Positions 54,024-63,681 are shown, numbered from the stretch's first letter. The stretch is 64,000 nucleotides of DNA from Thalassotalea_F euphylliae (GCF_042682785.1 NZ_JBHUIB010000001.1:1178001-1242000), one strand, 5' to 3'. Translations and numbers: made by a program. The notes: generated by a model from the sequence alone, not told the origin.

Positions 54024-54707
54024 TTAGCCGGCTAATTGCTGATACAGCAACTTAGACACTAGCTTCTTAAATTGGCTTAACAACAAGGTGTCCATGCGCG
54101 GATCAAAGTGATCAGCATCATTACTGCTGATCGCGATAAACCCAAGCTCATGCGCTTGATGCGTCAAGCGAATTAACACCACAGAGCCCGCATCTGTCGT
54201 ATTAAAGATAAGTTGCTGCTCTTTCTGTTGCAAGCGGCCAAAATAGTAGTCTTCTTTACTCAAGCGCGCTGAAACAACATCACTACAGTCATCAACGGTG
54301 ATGCTTGGGTGTTCCGTCGAGAACTCTGGTGTTAGCCACAAGCGCAAGTTTGATAACGATAACAATTCAAGCGTTGCGCGCTTCAACACATCCAACAATT
54401 GATCAAGGTCTACACAATCAATAAGTTGCAAATACAGATCGCTGTACAAGCGGAAAAGGTTTTCATTGTGGTTTGCCACAGACATTAAGTGTGTAATTTC
54501 TTCTTCTAGTGTGTGCACTTTTTGTCTTAGTTGCTGCTGTTGGCGTTCTACCAACGAGACCGTACCACGCTGATTATCTTGTAATCGCAACGCATTAACT
54601 AGCTCAGGATTACGATTAAAGAACTCAGGATTATCTTCTAAAAAACGAGCGACCAGCTCGTCAGTTAACGGCAACTCGTCTGAAGAGACTAAGTTTTGTT
54701 CATTCAT
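54024..54707 (-). CDS. DUF484 family protein
   Basis: A 227-residue DUF484 (GAF-like) protein: LVARFLEDNPEFFNRNPELVNALRL at the N-terminus, a coiled segment (ERQQQQLRQKVHTLEEEITHLM), and RLTHQAHELGFIAISSNDADHFDPRMDTLLLSQF in the C-terminal half. It lies in the dapF-DUF484-xerC-yigB cluster of gammaproteobacteria. Function is not established. It overlaps dapF by 4 bp and ends in QLAG. Confidence 0.9.
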   Translation of the reverse strand: MNEQNLVSSDELPLTDELVARFLEDNPEFFNRNPELVNALRLQDNQRGTVSLVERQQQQLRQKVHTLEEEITHLMSVANHNENLFRLYSDLYLQLIDCVDLDQLLDVLKRATLELLSLSNLRLWLTPEFSTEHPSITVDDCSDVVSARLSKEDYYFGRLQQKEQQLIFNTTDAGSVVLIRLTHQAHELGFIAISSNDADHFDPRMDTLLLSQFKKLVSKLLYQQLAG

Positions 54708-55534
54708 ATATGCATTTGTCCATCAAAAACATGGGTGGCTGGGCCTGTCATCTTCACTGGGTGACCAGGACCTTTCCAAAATATTTTCAGTTTACCACCA
54801 GGCAACTCTACGGTTACCTGACGATTTAATTTCTTTTGTGTTTGACCGATAACAACGGCCGCGCAAGCACCGCTTCCACATGCCAGTGTTTCACCTGCAC
54901 CGCGTTCATAAACGCGCAGTTTTACGTAGTCAGGTGATACCACCTCCATAAAACCTATGTTCGCTTGTTTGGGAAAGCGCTCATGCACCGATAGCTCATG
55001 ACCTAACGTCTCTACCGGTGCCGTGCTTACATCATCAACCGTTACTACACAATGTGGGTTACCCATAGAAACAACACCACATAGCACGGTTTCTTCTTCT
55101 GCACGCATGATGTAAGTCCCTTCAACTTTTTGTGCATTGAAAGGAATCTGCTTAGGTTCAAATTGAGGAGTGGGCATATTCACCGACACTTGACCGTCGC
55201 GTTCGATATACAGCGTCATTTTGCCCGTTTGCGTGGAAACACGAATTTTATTGCGGTTAGTAAGCCCTTTAGCACGGACAAATCGCGCAAAGCAGCGAGC
55301 ACCATTACCACATTGTCCTACCTCACTACCATCGGCATTAAAGATGCGGTAATGGAAATCCAAATCAGGATCGTAAGGGGGTTCGACGACCAGCATTTGG
55401 TCGAAGCCTACACCAAAGTTTCGGTCGGCGAATTTTTTAATTTGGTCATTTGGCAAGTACACATTTTGGGTCACATTATCGATGACCATAAAATCGTTAC
55501 CCAACCCGTGCATTTTTGAGAAATTTACCAGCAT
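54704..55534 (-). CDS. dapF: Diaminopimelate epimerase
   Basis: A 276-residue PLP-independent epimerase converting LL- to meso-diaminopimelate for lysine and peptidoglycan. The catalytic cysteines lie in QCGNGARCFARF (acid/base Cys) and LACGSGACAAVV. The N-terminus is MLVNFSKMHGLGNDF; I choose ATG 55534 because it yields the standard length and avoids overlap with lysA. Downstream of lysA by 17 nt and before DUF484. Confidence 0.96.
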   Translation of the reverse strand: MLVNFSKMHGLGNDFMVIDNVTQNVYLPNDQIKKFADRNFGVGFDQMLVVEPPYDPDLDFHYRIFNADGSEVGQCGNGARCFARFVRAKGLTNRNKIRVSTQTGKMTLYIERDGQVSVNMPTPQFEPKQIPFNAQKVEGTYIMRAEEETVLCGVVSMGNPHCVVTVDDVSTAPVETLGHELSVHERFPKQANIGFMEVVSPDYVKLRVYERGAGETLACGSGACAAVVIGQTQKKLNRQVTVELPGGKLKIFWKGPGHPVKMTGPATHVFDGQMHI

Positions 55535-55551
55535 TACTCTCGTCTTTATTC

Positions 55552-56799
55552 TTAGGGAAGCAAATGCTCGCCTTGCCACAACTGCTCGATTGTTTCACGT
55601 TCGCGAATCAATGTGCTTTTTTCACCATCAACCATCACTTCTGCAATGCGCGGTCGACTATTATAATTAGAACTCATGGTAAAACCATAGGCACCTGCGG
55701 AGCGCACTGCCAGAATATCACCTTGACTGATCGCTAGCTCTCTATCTTTACCTAAGAAGTCACCTGTTTCACAAATAGGGCCAACAATATCGTAGTTTTT
55801 GGTCGCTACGCGCACCTGTTTATCTACCGGAATAATGTTTTGCCAGGCTTGATACAAAGAAGGTCTCAGCAAATCATTCATGGCAGCATCAACAATAGCA
55901 AAATGCTTATCTTGATTGGTTTTTATAAACTCTACTTCGGTCACCAGAATACCCGCATTCGCCATAATGGCCCGGCCAGGTTCATAGATAAGGGTGAGCT
56001 CATAACCAGCTAGTTTTTCGGCAATCGCTTTGGCCCATTCTTTAGGGTGCGGTGGCGTTTCGTCGTTATAGCAAACACCCAAACCTCCACCAACATCAAT
56101 GTGGCTCAATTTAATGCCTTGCTCTGCAAGGGTATCAACGAGCAGCAATACACGGTCCAGTGCATCGAGAAACGGTTGAACTTCAGTCAGTTGCGAACCA
56201 ATATGGCAATCTACACCTTTAATATCGATATGTGGCAACGTGGCAGCGTGTTGATAAATGCTAGGGGCTTCATCAATGGCAATACCAAATTTGTTTTCTT
56301 TCAGACCAGTAGAGATATAAGGATGTGTACCCGCATCAACGTCAGGATTCACTCGAAACGAAACCGGTGCTTTACAATTCATCTGCGCGGCAACATCGTT
56401 GATACGGTCAAGCTCAGCTGCTGACTCCACATTAAAGCAATGAATACCTTGCTCAAGTGCATAACGAATTTCTGCCGATTTCTTACCAACACCAGAGAAC
56501 ACCACTTTTTTAGGGTCGCCACCTGCAGCAATCACTCGTGCTAGCTCACCTTCTGACACAATATCAAAACCCGAGCCTAGGCGAGCCATAACGTTTAGCA
56601 CCGCCAAATTACTGTTAGCTTTTACCGCGTAACACACCATATGAGGAAGATTTCCTGCGGCTTGATCAAATGCATGCCAATGGCGTTCAATGGTGGCTCG
56701 AGAATACACATAAAGCGGGGTTTGATACTGCTTCGCAAGCGACGCTACTGAGCACTGCTCAGCATGTAAGTCGTCACCCTGATATTGGAAGTAATCCAT
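55552..56799 (-). CDS. lysA: Diaminopimelate decarboxylase
   Basis: A 415-residue PLP enzyme that makes lysine from meso-diaminopimelate. Visible: CYAVKANSN (PLP Lys), DVGGGLGVCYND (Gly loop), YEPGRAIMANAG, and PICETGDFLGKDREL. Length matches the family. It follows lptM, overlapping it by one base (TGATG), and precedes dapF, the classical order. Confidence 0.97.
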   Translation of the reverse strand: MDYFQYQGDDLHAEQCSVASLAKQYQTPLYVYSRATIERHWHAFDQAAGNLPHMVCYAVKANSNLAVLNVMARLGSGFDIVSEGELARVIAAGGDPKKVVFSGVGKKSAEIRYALEQGIHCFNVESAAELDRINDVAAQMNCKAPVSFRVNPDVDAGTHPYISTGLKENKFGIAIDEAPSIYQHAATLPHIDIKGVDCHIGSQLTEVQPFLDALDRVLLLVDTLAEQGIKLSHIDVGGGLGVCYNDETPPHPKEWAKAIAEKLAGYELTLIYEPGRAIMANAGILVTEVEFIKTNQDKHFAIVDAAMNDLLRPSLYQAWQNIIPVDKQVRVATKNYDIVGPICETGDFLGKDRELAISQGDILAVRSAGAYGFTMSSNYNSRPRIAEVMVDGEKSTLIRERETIEQLWQGEHLLP

Positions 56800-56936
56800 C
56801 AGTGTTGCTCCGATTGCTCTTCGCTTGGTGTATTAGGTTGTTCTGGTGTTTGATATAGAGAACCTTTGAGGCCGCAACCCGCAAGAAAAAGTAAAGTAAA
56901 TAAGCCTGTTAAATAGGGTTTTAGTCGCATTTTCAT
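56799..56936 (-). CDS. lptM: Small outer-membrane lipoprotein LptM
   Basis: A 45-residue lipoprotein. ATG 56936 opens MKMRLKPYLTGLFTLLFLAGC; the lipobox is LAGC with Cys21, followed by GLKGSLY, the signature of LptM (YifL), which assists maturation of the LptD-LptE complex. The mature part is short and acidic (EQPNTPSEEQSEQH). It sits upstream of lysA-dapF and divergent from cyaY, as in E. coli (cyaY / yifL-dapF). An ATG at 56930 is an alternative. Confidence 0.9.
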   Translation of the reverse strand: MKMRLKPYLTGLFTLLFLAGCGLKGSLYQTPEQPNTPSEEQSEQH

Positions 56937-57064
56937 TATTATTTCTGAAGCCAACAAGTTTTAGGACAAAAGTTGCATTCATCCGCTGGAATTACGGCAG
57001 TTGACTGGTATTATACGCACATGCATATCAACTAATACAAGTCTTATCATTCGGGATTTTATAA

Positions 57065-57385
57065 ATGAACGATAGCCAATACAATTTCATCGCTGATGAG
57101 TTGCTTCTCGCCGTGGAAGAAGCCATTGAAGATTGCGGTACAGACATTGACTACGAAGGCGTCAGTGGCTTACTGGAATTGAGTTTTAAAAACGGCACTA
57201 AAATTATCATTAACAAGCAAGCTCCACTGCATGAAATTTGGGTGGCAACGAAATTCAATGGTCATCATTTTGCTTACCAAGATGAACAATGGATTGATAA
57301 GCGCGGCGGAGATGAATTTTGGCAGTTTTTGTCTGCCGCAGTTAGCAAACAAGCTGACACCGACATTACGCTCGAACAGCCATAA
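57065..57385 (+). CDS. cyaY: Frataxin-like iron donor CyaY
   Basis: A 106-residue frataxin that binds iron and regulates Fe-S assembly through IscS. The acidic first helix (ADELLLAVEEAIEDCGTDIDYEG) and the beta-sheet segments VLELSFKNGTKIIINKQAPLHEIWVA-like and FAYQDEQWIDKRGGDEFW are characteristic. Length is standard. It is followed by hemC after 8 nt, so iron and haem genes share a transcript. Confidence 0.95.
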   Translation: MNDSQYNFIADELLLAVEEAIEDCGTDIDYEGVSGLLELSFKNGTKIIINKQAPLHEIWVATKFNGHHFAYQDEQWIDKRGGDEFWQFLSAAVSKQADTDITLEQP

Positions 57386-57393
57386 GGTGTGAT

Positions 57394-58320
57394 ATGACAA
57401 CAGTAAAAATAGCAACACGTAAGAGTGCGCTAGCTTTATGGCAAGCAGAATACGTAAAAGCACAGCTCGAAAAGCATCACAGTGACATCACTGTTGAGCT
57501 TGTACCTATGACGACTAAAGGTGACATCATTTTGGATACACCGTTAGCTAAAGTCGGCGGCAAAGGGTTATTCGTCAAAGAACTCGAAGTAGCAATGTTG
57601 GAAGGGCGCGCTGATATCGCCGTGCATTCAATGAAAGATGTGCCTGTCGACTTCCCAGAGGGTTTGGGCCTCGAAGTTATTTGTCCACGTGAAGATCCGC
57701 GTGATGCATTCGTTTCCAATACATACAACTCGATTGATGATTTACCCAAAGGGGCGATCGTTGGCACCTCAAGTTTACGTCGTCAGTGTCAGTTGAAATC
57801 GCAGCGTCCAGATCTTGATATTCGAGACCTTCGAGGTAACGTCAACACACGATTGCGTAAACTAGATGATGGTGAATACGATGCAATCATTTTAGCGGCT
57901 GCCGGCCTCATTCGTTTGGAAATGCCAGAACGCATTAAGGCATATATTGAGCCTGAGCAAATGTTACCAGCAAACGGTCAGGGCGCTGTTGGCATTGAAT
58001 GCCGTACAGACGATGAAACAATAAAAGAGTTACTTGCCCCACTAGAAGACAAAGAAACGCGTGTAAGAGTGTTAGCAGAGCGTGCCATGAATAAAGCATT
58101 GGAAGGTGGCTGTCAGGTACCGATCGGTAGTTATGCTATCGTTGAGAATGATGAGCTATTCTTGCGTGGTTTAGTGGGTTCGGTAAATGGTGACGAAATT
58201 ATCGAGAGCGATATCACAGGCTCTATTGCTGAAGGTGAGCAGCTTGGGGAAAAGCTGGCACAAACACTCCTCGGTTTAGGCGCAGATCGCATACTCAAGC
58301 AAGTGTATGGCAGTAACTAA
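57394..58320 (+). CDS. hemC: Hydroxymethylbilane synthase (porphobilinogen deaminase)
   Basis: A 308-residue enzyme assembling hydroxymethylbilane from four porphobilinogens. Motifs: ATRKSALALWQAEYV, AVHSMKDVPVDFPEG, GTSSLRRQCQLKSQRPDL, LPANGQGAVGIECR and the dipyrromethane-attaching Cys240 in GGCQVPIGSYA. It begins 8 nt after cyaY and overlaps hemD by 14 bp. Confidence 0.97.
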   Translation: MTTVKIATRKSALALWQAEYVKAQLEKHHSDITVELVPMTTKGDIILDTPLAKVGGKGLFVKELEVAMLEGRADIAVHSMKDVPVDFPEGLGLEVICPREDPRDAFVSNTYNSIDDLPKGAIVGTSSLRRQCQLKSQRPDLDIRDLRGNVNTRLRKLDDGEYDAIILAAAGLIRLEMPERIKAYIEPEQMLPANGQGAVGIECRTDDETIKELLAPLEDKETRVRVLAERAMNKALEGGCQVPIGSYAIVENDELFLRGLVGSVNGDEIIESDITGSIAEGEQLGEKLAQTLLGLGADRILKQVYGSN

Positions 58321-59071
58321 TCGTCATATATTAGTTACTCGCCCTCAGCCTCAAGCTGATCAATTAGCTAGCGAGCTGACGCTCGCTGGCTTTCAAGCAA
58401 CATGTCAACCACTCTTTCACTATCGCACGAATAAGCAAGCAAGCCTTCCAAATAATCTTGCTTGTAAAGACAACGATGCCATTTACATTTTCGTTAGTCG
58501 CGCGGCAGCAGAACATGCAAATCAAATAAAGCCTCTCAAGCTGTGGTCGATGCGACACGTCTTTGCCGTAGGCAATGCTACGCAAAACGCATTACATGCC
58601 TATGGTATTGACGATGTTATTGTACCAACCAAACATGATAGTGAAGGCTTACTTTCGCTAAAGCAGCTGAATAGTAATGACATTGCTAATAAAAACATCT
58701 TCATTGTGCGTGGCAACGGCGGCAGAGAATTATTGGCAAATTCCCTGACCATACGCGGTGCTAATGTTCAATATATCGAAAGTTATCAACGTGAATGGCT
58801 GACATTACCCGCAGGTATTAGCGATACTTGGCGCGCGCGGGGCATCAACACCCTTTTGATTACCAGTAACGCTTTACTTGAAAGCGTTGTACAATTAACG
58901 GAAAGTGGTGATAACTTCTGGCAAAACACATGCTTATGGCTCGTTGTAAGCGAAAGAATTGCCAAAAATGCCAAACAAGCAGGAATAAAGAACGTCTTAT
59001 GTAGCCAAGGGGCCAGTAATCAGGCCATCCTGGATGCGTTGAAAAATTTGGAAAGCCCATATGACAGATAA
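58307..59071 (+). CDS. hemD: Uroporphyrinogen-III synthase
   Basis: A 254-residue cosynthase that cyclises hydroxymethylbilane to uroporphyrinogen III. The fold is seen in HILVTRPQPQADQLASELTLAGFQ, FVSRAAAEHA, VGNATQNALHAYGIDDVIVP and GNGGRELLANSLTIRGANVQYIESYQRE. Sequence is weakly conserved in this family; context settles it. It overlaps hemC (14 bp) and hemX (11 bp). Confidence 0.93.
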   Translation: MAVTNRHILVTRPQPQADQLASELTLAGFQATCQPLFHYRTNKQASLPNNLACKDNDAIYIFVSRAAAEHANQIKPLKLWSMRHVFAVGNATQNALHAYGIDDVIVPTKHDSEGLLSLKQLNSNDIANKNIFIVRGNGGRELLANSLTIRGANVQYIESYQREWLTLPAGISDTWRARGINTLLITSNALLESVVQLTESGDNFWQNTCLWLVVSERIAKNAKQAGIKNVLCSQGASNQAILDALKNLESPYDR

Positions 59072-60323
59072 TACTTCTTCTCAACAAACAGAAGACAAGG
59101 CAATAGACAGCAAGCCGGAAGAAAAGCCAACAGTCCAAGAAAAAAAAGCTAGCCGCCGACCGGCTCCAACCCCTTCGGCAAAGAAACGATCTAAAACCGC
59201 TATTTTAGCGTTACTGTGCTCAGTAACAGCATTGGCAGGTCTTGGTGGCGGTTATGTTTGGCAAAACGAAAAACACTTAGCCTTGATGCAAGAGGTGTTA
59301 GATCAGAACCAAGCACAATTAGACCGTTCAAAGCTCGAAATTGAGCGTCTCATTACACAGCAACAAAATTCGACATTATCAAGCGCTAGTCGACTGACTA
59401 ATGATGCCTTAGCGCCAATACAAGACAAAATCGCTAACCTTGAAGCCACAACAACGAAACTTAACCAGCGTAACGCCACAGACTGGCTAATTCATGAAGC
59501 GGAATACCTGATTCGTGTTGCATCACGCACGTTATGGCTTGAGAAAGATGCCAATGCCGCAATTGGCTTGTTAAAGGATGCCGATCAGCGAATCAAAGAA
59601 CTTAACGACCCAGAATTTCTGCCGGTTCGCCAGATTATTGTGCAAGATATTGAAACACTGAAAGTGTTACCTGAATTGGCAACGCAGGACGTCATTATCA
59701 AGCTTATGGCGCTAAGCAAGCTGGTAGAAGAATTACCGATTGCTATGGCTCACCTGCCACAGGCGGTTGAGCAAGAAGCAGACTTCGAGCTATCTGAAAC
59801 CCCTTCTTTCGACAACTTATCAAAAACGTGGGACAAATTTGTCGCAGACTTTATCACGGTTCGTCGCAGAACGGCTAATGTAGAAGCTTTACTCACCCCC
59901 AGTCAGCAAGACACTTTACGCCAAAATCTGCAACTCAAATTACAGCTGTCACAATGGGCGGCTAGCCAATATCAAGATACGTTATATGATCAAACACTGA
60001 ATGAAGTACAGGGTTGGTTAGAGGACTACTTTGATATGGACGATGCAAAGGTAGCAAATTTCCACCAAGAAATTCAGCTACTTAAAAGTGAGATTGTTAA
60101 TCTCAGCTTACCAAGTCGACTCGATTCACTGAAAGCGATTCGCGCGGTATTGAAAGACAGGCCACAGCAAATTGAAAGGCTTATCGAGCAAACTGAGCCA
60201 GCAGCGCCAGCCTCAGAAGCTGAAATTAAGGGTATTCCCAATAGCACGCCAGATTTAAACGCGTTACCTTACGAGCCAAGTGCAAGTGATGATGATGCTA
60301 CAGACGGTAGTGACGGAGCATAA
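59061..60323 (+). CDS. hemX: HemX-like membrane protein
   Basis: A 420-residue protein: a cytoplasmic Lys/Pro-rich N-terminus (1-47), a membrane helix (48-67, TAILALLCSVTALAGLGGGYVW), a coiled coil (NQAQLDRSKLEIERLITQQQ), and the periplasmic HemX domain (LIHEAEYLIRVASRTLWLEKDANAAIGLLKDADQRI and later). The C-terminal tail is Asp-rich. HemX is of uncertain role in haem synthesis (not a proven methyltransferase). It overlaps hemD and precedes hemY by 2 nt. Confidence 0.92.
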   Translation: MTDNTSSQQTEDKAIDSKPEEKPTVQEKKASRRPAPTPSAKKRSKTAILALLCSVTALAGLGGGYVWQNEKHLALMQEVLDQNQAQLDRSKLEIERLITQQQNSTLSSASRLTNDALAPIQDKIANLEATTTKLNQRNATDWLIHEAEYLIRVASRTLWLEKDANAAIGLLKDADQRIKELNDPEFLPVRQIIVQDIETLKVLPELATQDVIIKLMALSKLVEELPIAMAHLPQAVEQEADFELSETPSFDNLSKTWDKFVADFITVRRRTANVEALLTPSQQDTLRQNLQLKLQLSQWAASQYQDTLYDQTLNEVQGWLEDYFDMDDAKVANFHQEIQLLKSEIVNLSLPSRLDSLKAIRAVLKDRPQQIERLIEQTEPAAPASEAEIKGIPNSTPDLNALPYEPSASDDDATDGSDGA

Positions 60324-60325
60324 AT

Positions 60326-61507
60326 ATGATTAAAATCATTCTGATATTTATCATTTTCTTTGCTGCAGTTGCTATCAGCCCGGTGCTCATCGGTGAAAAA
60401 GGCTATATATTGATTGCGATGGGCGATATAACAATAGAATCATCTGTTGTGACAGCAACGTTGTTTTTAATCGTGCTATTTGTTGCGCTGTTAATGAGCC
60501 TTAAAGTATTCAAAGGCGGTATTAACTTCAGCCTTGGTGCATGGAATCGCATAGCATTTGCAGGTAAACGTCGTGGTGAGCGAGATTACCGTAAAGGGAT
60601 TGCAGCATATTTGCTTGGCGACTTTCAACAGGCTGAGCACCTTCTTGCCAAAAGTGCGGAACCAAGCAATCAACAAGATACAGCGTATCTCATTGCCGCA
60701 AAAGCTGCGCAATCACAATCTTTGGAAGCTAACGCCTCACATTATATTCAATTACTTGAGCATCATCAGCAAAGTAACGACAAGGCCAGTTTAGAAAGCG
60801 TGCTTATTCAAGCTGACTTGCTGCTTGCGCAACAGAATTTTACCAATGCACGTGAGCTCATGGACAAATATCACAGCTATTTGGGCCAAGATCACCGGTT
60901 ACTGGCACTGGAAATAAAGCTTTGCTTACAGGAAAAAAATACCGATGCTGCAATTGAGTGGGTGAATAAAGCTGCAAAAACAAAAACATTTTCGGCCCCC
61001 TTGCTCAGGGAATTAACCTTTGCCGCTTACTTACAAAAGTTCACTGAGGTAATTGGCAAACAAAGCAACACTGCCCTGCATGAATATTGGGACAAACTGA
61101 GCCGTAAAGCAAAACAAGATACACAAATTATCGCAGCGTACTGTCAAGTGTTAGCGAGCAACGGGATGACTGAACCTCTAACAAAATTATTAGTGCCAGT
61201 TATCAAAAAAGGCGTTAATACACCGCTTATCAATCAAGTGAAAACACTGACGATTCATAAACCTGCGGAGTTAATTAGCGCGGTGCAAAAGCATCTACAG
61301 CGCGATCAGCATAATAGCTTTTGGTTGAGTTGTCTGGGGCATTTTGCCAACGCAGGTCAAGACTGGCCGCTAGCAGAAAGAGCCTTTAACTCGCTGGCAG
61401 GTATCCCTGATACAACACTGTCCGACACTGATAAACGGGGATACGCCAAAGCGTTAGCGAACCAAGAAAAATTTAGAGAAGCGACGCAAGTTCTGCTAAC
61501 TGAGTAA
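60326..61507 (+). CDS. hemY: HemY-like TPR protein
   Basis: A 393-residue inner-membrane protein with two N-terminal helices (about 3-20 and 43-60) and a region of TPR repeats (GIAAYLLGDFQQAEHLLAKSA, LLAQQNFTNARELMDKYH and so on). It is the gammaproteobacterial HemY of unknown role, not protoporphyrinogen oxidase. It follows hemX by 2 nt. A diguanylate cyclase starts 5 nt after its stop. Confidence 0.93.
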   Translation: MIKIILIFIIFFAAVAISPVLIGEKGYILIAMGDITIESSVVTATLFLIVLFVALLMSLKVFKGGINFSLGAWNRIAFAGKRRGERDYRKGIAAYLLGDFQQAEHLLAKSAEPSNQQDTAYLIAAKAAQSQSLEANASHYIQLLEHHQQSNDKASLESVLIQADLLLAQQNFTNARELMDKYHSYLGQDHRLLALEIKLCLQEKNTDAAIEWVNKAAKTKTFSAPLLRELTFAAYLQKFTEVIGKQSNTALHEYWDKLSRKAKQDTQIIAAYCQVLASNGMTEPLTKLLVPVIKKGVNTPLINQVKTLTIHKPAELISAVQKHLQRDQHNSFWLSCLGHFANAGQDWPLAERAFNSLAGIPDTTLSDTDKRGYAKALANQEKFREATQVLLTE

Positions 61508-61512
61508 CGTTA

Positions 61513-63681
61513 ATGACAATAGCACTGCCCAATAAAGCCATATCTGCATACTATCCTTTGATATATGCAGTTGTGCTGGGCTTGCTAGGCGCTGTCCTTA
61601 ACACGTTGTCTTTTCCGTTTCTGCCCGAAGTCCAATTAATTTTTGGTAATGCGGTCTTCATTTTGGCCGCCATGTCACTCAAGCCGCGTTTAGCACTATT
61701 AACGGCAATACTTGCGGTTACCCCCCTCTATTTTATTTGGGGTCATCCTTTCGGCTTTGTTACCTTCGGGTTGGAAGCACTTATCGTTTCTTACTTGCGC
61801 TCTCGTGGCACCTATACCTTATTTGCGGATATTCTTTATTGGTGTGTTATCGGCATGCCACTTACTGCGCTATTAATTTGGGTAACCTCGACAGAGGTCA
61901 ACGTCTATTGGCTATTCATTTCTCTAAAACAGGGCTTTAATGGCGTCCTTTACGCATCTATCGCCTGTATTGTCGCGTTTCTCCTCGATACCAAGCTAAT
62001 ATTTTCTTGGCGACAACAACCTGCAATTAAGCGCGGTATGCAGCAACAGTTAAATTACGCTATGGTGTTGATGACCTCTTTGGCATTGATCGCGTCAACC
62101 TTGGCAATCAGTCGTGGCCTGATTCTTTCTTCACAAAGCATCGTAGAAACAACGTTAGATGATAGAGCCAAAAAGTTTTCGGAAACCCTGGATGTATATT
62201 TAAACAACCAAAAAAGTGCACTGACAATTGCTGGTAACTGGTTAAGCTCTACACCAAAAGACCAATGGCAGTTTGCGTTAGAACAGGTTCATCAGAGCTA
62301 TGCTGGTTTTATTACCATGTTAGTCGCTGATGAGACTGGGGAGATCATAAACGCAAGCCCAGCTGCTCGAATGAGAAAGCCTGGCGGTCGTTCAGTTAAG
62401 GACCGCGATTATTTCCAACAAGCCATTATTGGCCAGCCTCTATACGTATCGCCTGTATTTAAAGGCCGCGGTTTTGGCAGTGATACTATTGTCGCGATTA
62501 GCACACCTATTTATGGCAACGACTCAAGCACACAACCAATCGGTATCGTAGAGGGTTCTGTCGACTTGATGTTTATCGGTGAAATGGCGAGCAGTAAGTT
62601 TGGCGATGAACAAATTAAAATTATCGTCACCGATCAGCATGACAATGTCATCTACGCACATAAAGACTTTATGCTGGAGCCACTTTACCTATTTGATTAT
62701 CAGTATATTGTTGATAGTTCAGCGCAAGACAGAATTGTCTTAGATACCATTGATAACTTTCAATTTGCCTACTCTCAAACTGAGTCGGCCGATGGATGGA
62801 AAATCTATGCGCTTATCGATTACCGCGTGACAGTCGAAGAAATAGAGCGTGAATACTTAATGATATTCATGAGTTTACTTATTACCCTCGCCTTGACCAC
62901 AGCAATGTCTCAGCAGTTTGGTAAGCGCATTACCAGACCTTTAAATTTCATTATCAACCAAGTCAACAAATACGATAATCACACCATAGAGAATTTTGAA
63001 CCATTGCACCCTAACGCCGCTTCAGAAGTCGATCGACTATATAAAGTATTGCAGTCAGAAAAGCGGGCGATTGATGAATATCAGCAAAAGCTAGAAGAGA
63101 AGGTCAGAGAACGCACCCAAGCGCTTAATGATGCCAATGAAAAGCTGACTGCATTAGCTTTGATTGACGGCCTAACCAAAGTCCATAACAGGCGTTATCT
63201 TGACGAAAACTTTGCATTAATCCAAAAGACTGCACAACGGAATATGGCGTTAATGTCGGTGGTTATGCTCGACCTTGATCACTTTAAGCTGCTTAACGAC
63301 AAATACGGCCACCTTACCGGCGATCAGGTACTTAAAAAAGTAGCTGAGCTTATTGGTCAAGAATTTAGCCGAGAGACCGATAAAGTCATTCGTTTTGGTG
63401 GTGAAGAATTTGTGGTCATTGCCCCCTATATAACAGCCGCTGCACTGGCACAGAAGCTCGAGTCGCTGCGAATTAGTATCAATGAATGGCAATTCAACTC
63501 CGCTGATGGTGAACATTTTCATACCAGTGCAAGCTTTGGTGCGCTTATCGCTGATGCAGACTACGAACAGAACTTGTTGAGGTGGATAAAAGTTGCGGAC
63601 GAAGCCTTATATAAGGCGAAAGACACAGGGCGAAACCGTGTGATTATTAGAGATAGGATAGCACGAGCAAGTAAGTCTTAA
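61513..63681 (+). CDS. MASE-like/Cache/GGDEF diguanylate cyclase
   Basis: A 722-residue inner-membrane diguanylate cyclase. N-terminus: about six helices of a MASE-type domain (residues 15-165); then a helix near 178-198, a dCache-type periplasmic sensor (about 200-445, FSETLDVYLNNQKSALT, RDYFQQAIIGQPLYVSPVF), a helix (about 450-470), HAMP-like and coiled region (DEYQQKLEEKVRERTQAL), and GGDEF (550-710). The active site RFGGEEF and the inhibitory site RETD are intact. Its start lies 5 nt after hemY, so it is part of the hem transcript. The ligand is unknown. Confidence 0.9.
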   Translation: MTIALPNKAISAYYPLIYAVVLGLLGAVLNTLSFPFLPEVQLIFGNAVFILAAMSLKPRLALLTAILAVTPLYFIWGHPFGFVTFGLEALIVSYLRSRGTYTLFADILYWCVIGMPLTALLIWVTSTEVNVYWLFISLKQGFNGVLYASIACIVAFLLDTKLIFSWRQQPAIKRGMQQQLNYAMVLMTSLALIASTLAISRGLILSSQSIVETTLDDRAKKFSETLDVYLNNQKSALTIAGNWLSSTPKDQWQFALEQVHQSYAGFITMLVADETGEIINASPAARMRKPGGRSVKDRDYFQQAIIGQPLYVSPVFKGRGFGSDTIVAISTPIYGNDSSTQPIGIVEGSVDLMFIGEMASSKFGDEQIKIIVTDQHDNVIYAHKDFMLEPLYLFDYQYIVDSSAQDRIVLDTIDNFQFAYSQTESADGWKIYALIDYRVTVEEIEREYLMIFMSLLITLALTTAMSQQFGKRITRPLNFIINQVNKYDNHTIENFEPLHPNAASEVDRLYKVLQSEKRAIDEYQQKLEEKVRERTQALNDANEKLTALALIDGLTKVHNRRYLDENFALIQKTAQRNMALMSVVMLDLDHFKLLNDKYGHLTGDQVLKKVAELIGQEFSRETDKVIRFGGEEFVVIAPYITAAALAQKLESLRISINEWQFNSADGEHFHTSASFGALIADADYEQNLLRWIKVADEALYKAKDTGRNRVIIRDRIARASKS

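Noticed and set aside
55535..55579. Extended start of dapF
   Set aside because: It would overlap lysA and precede the conserved MLVNFSKMHGLGNDF N-terminus.
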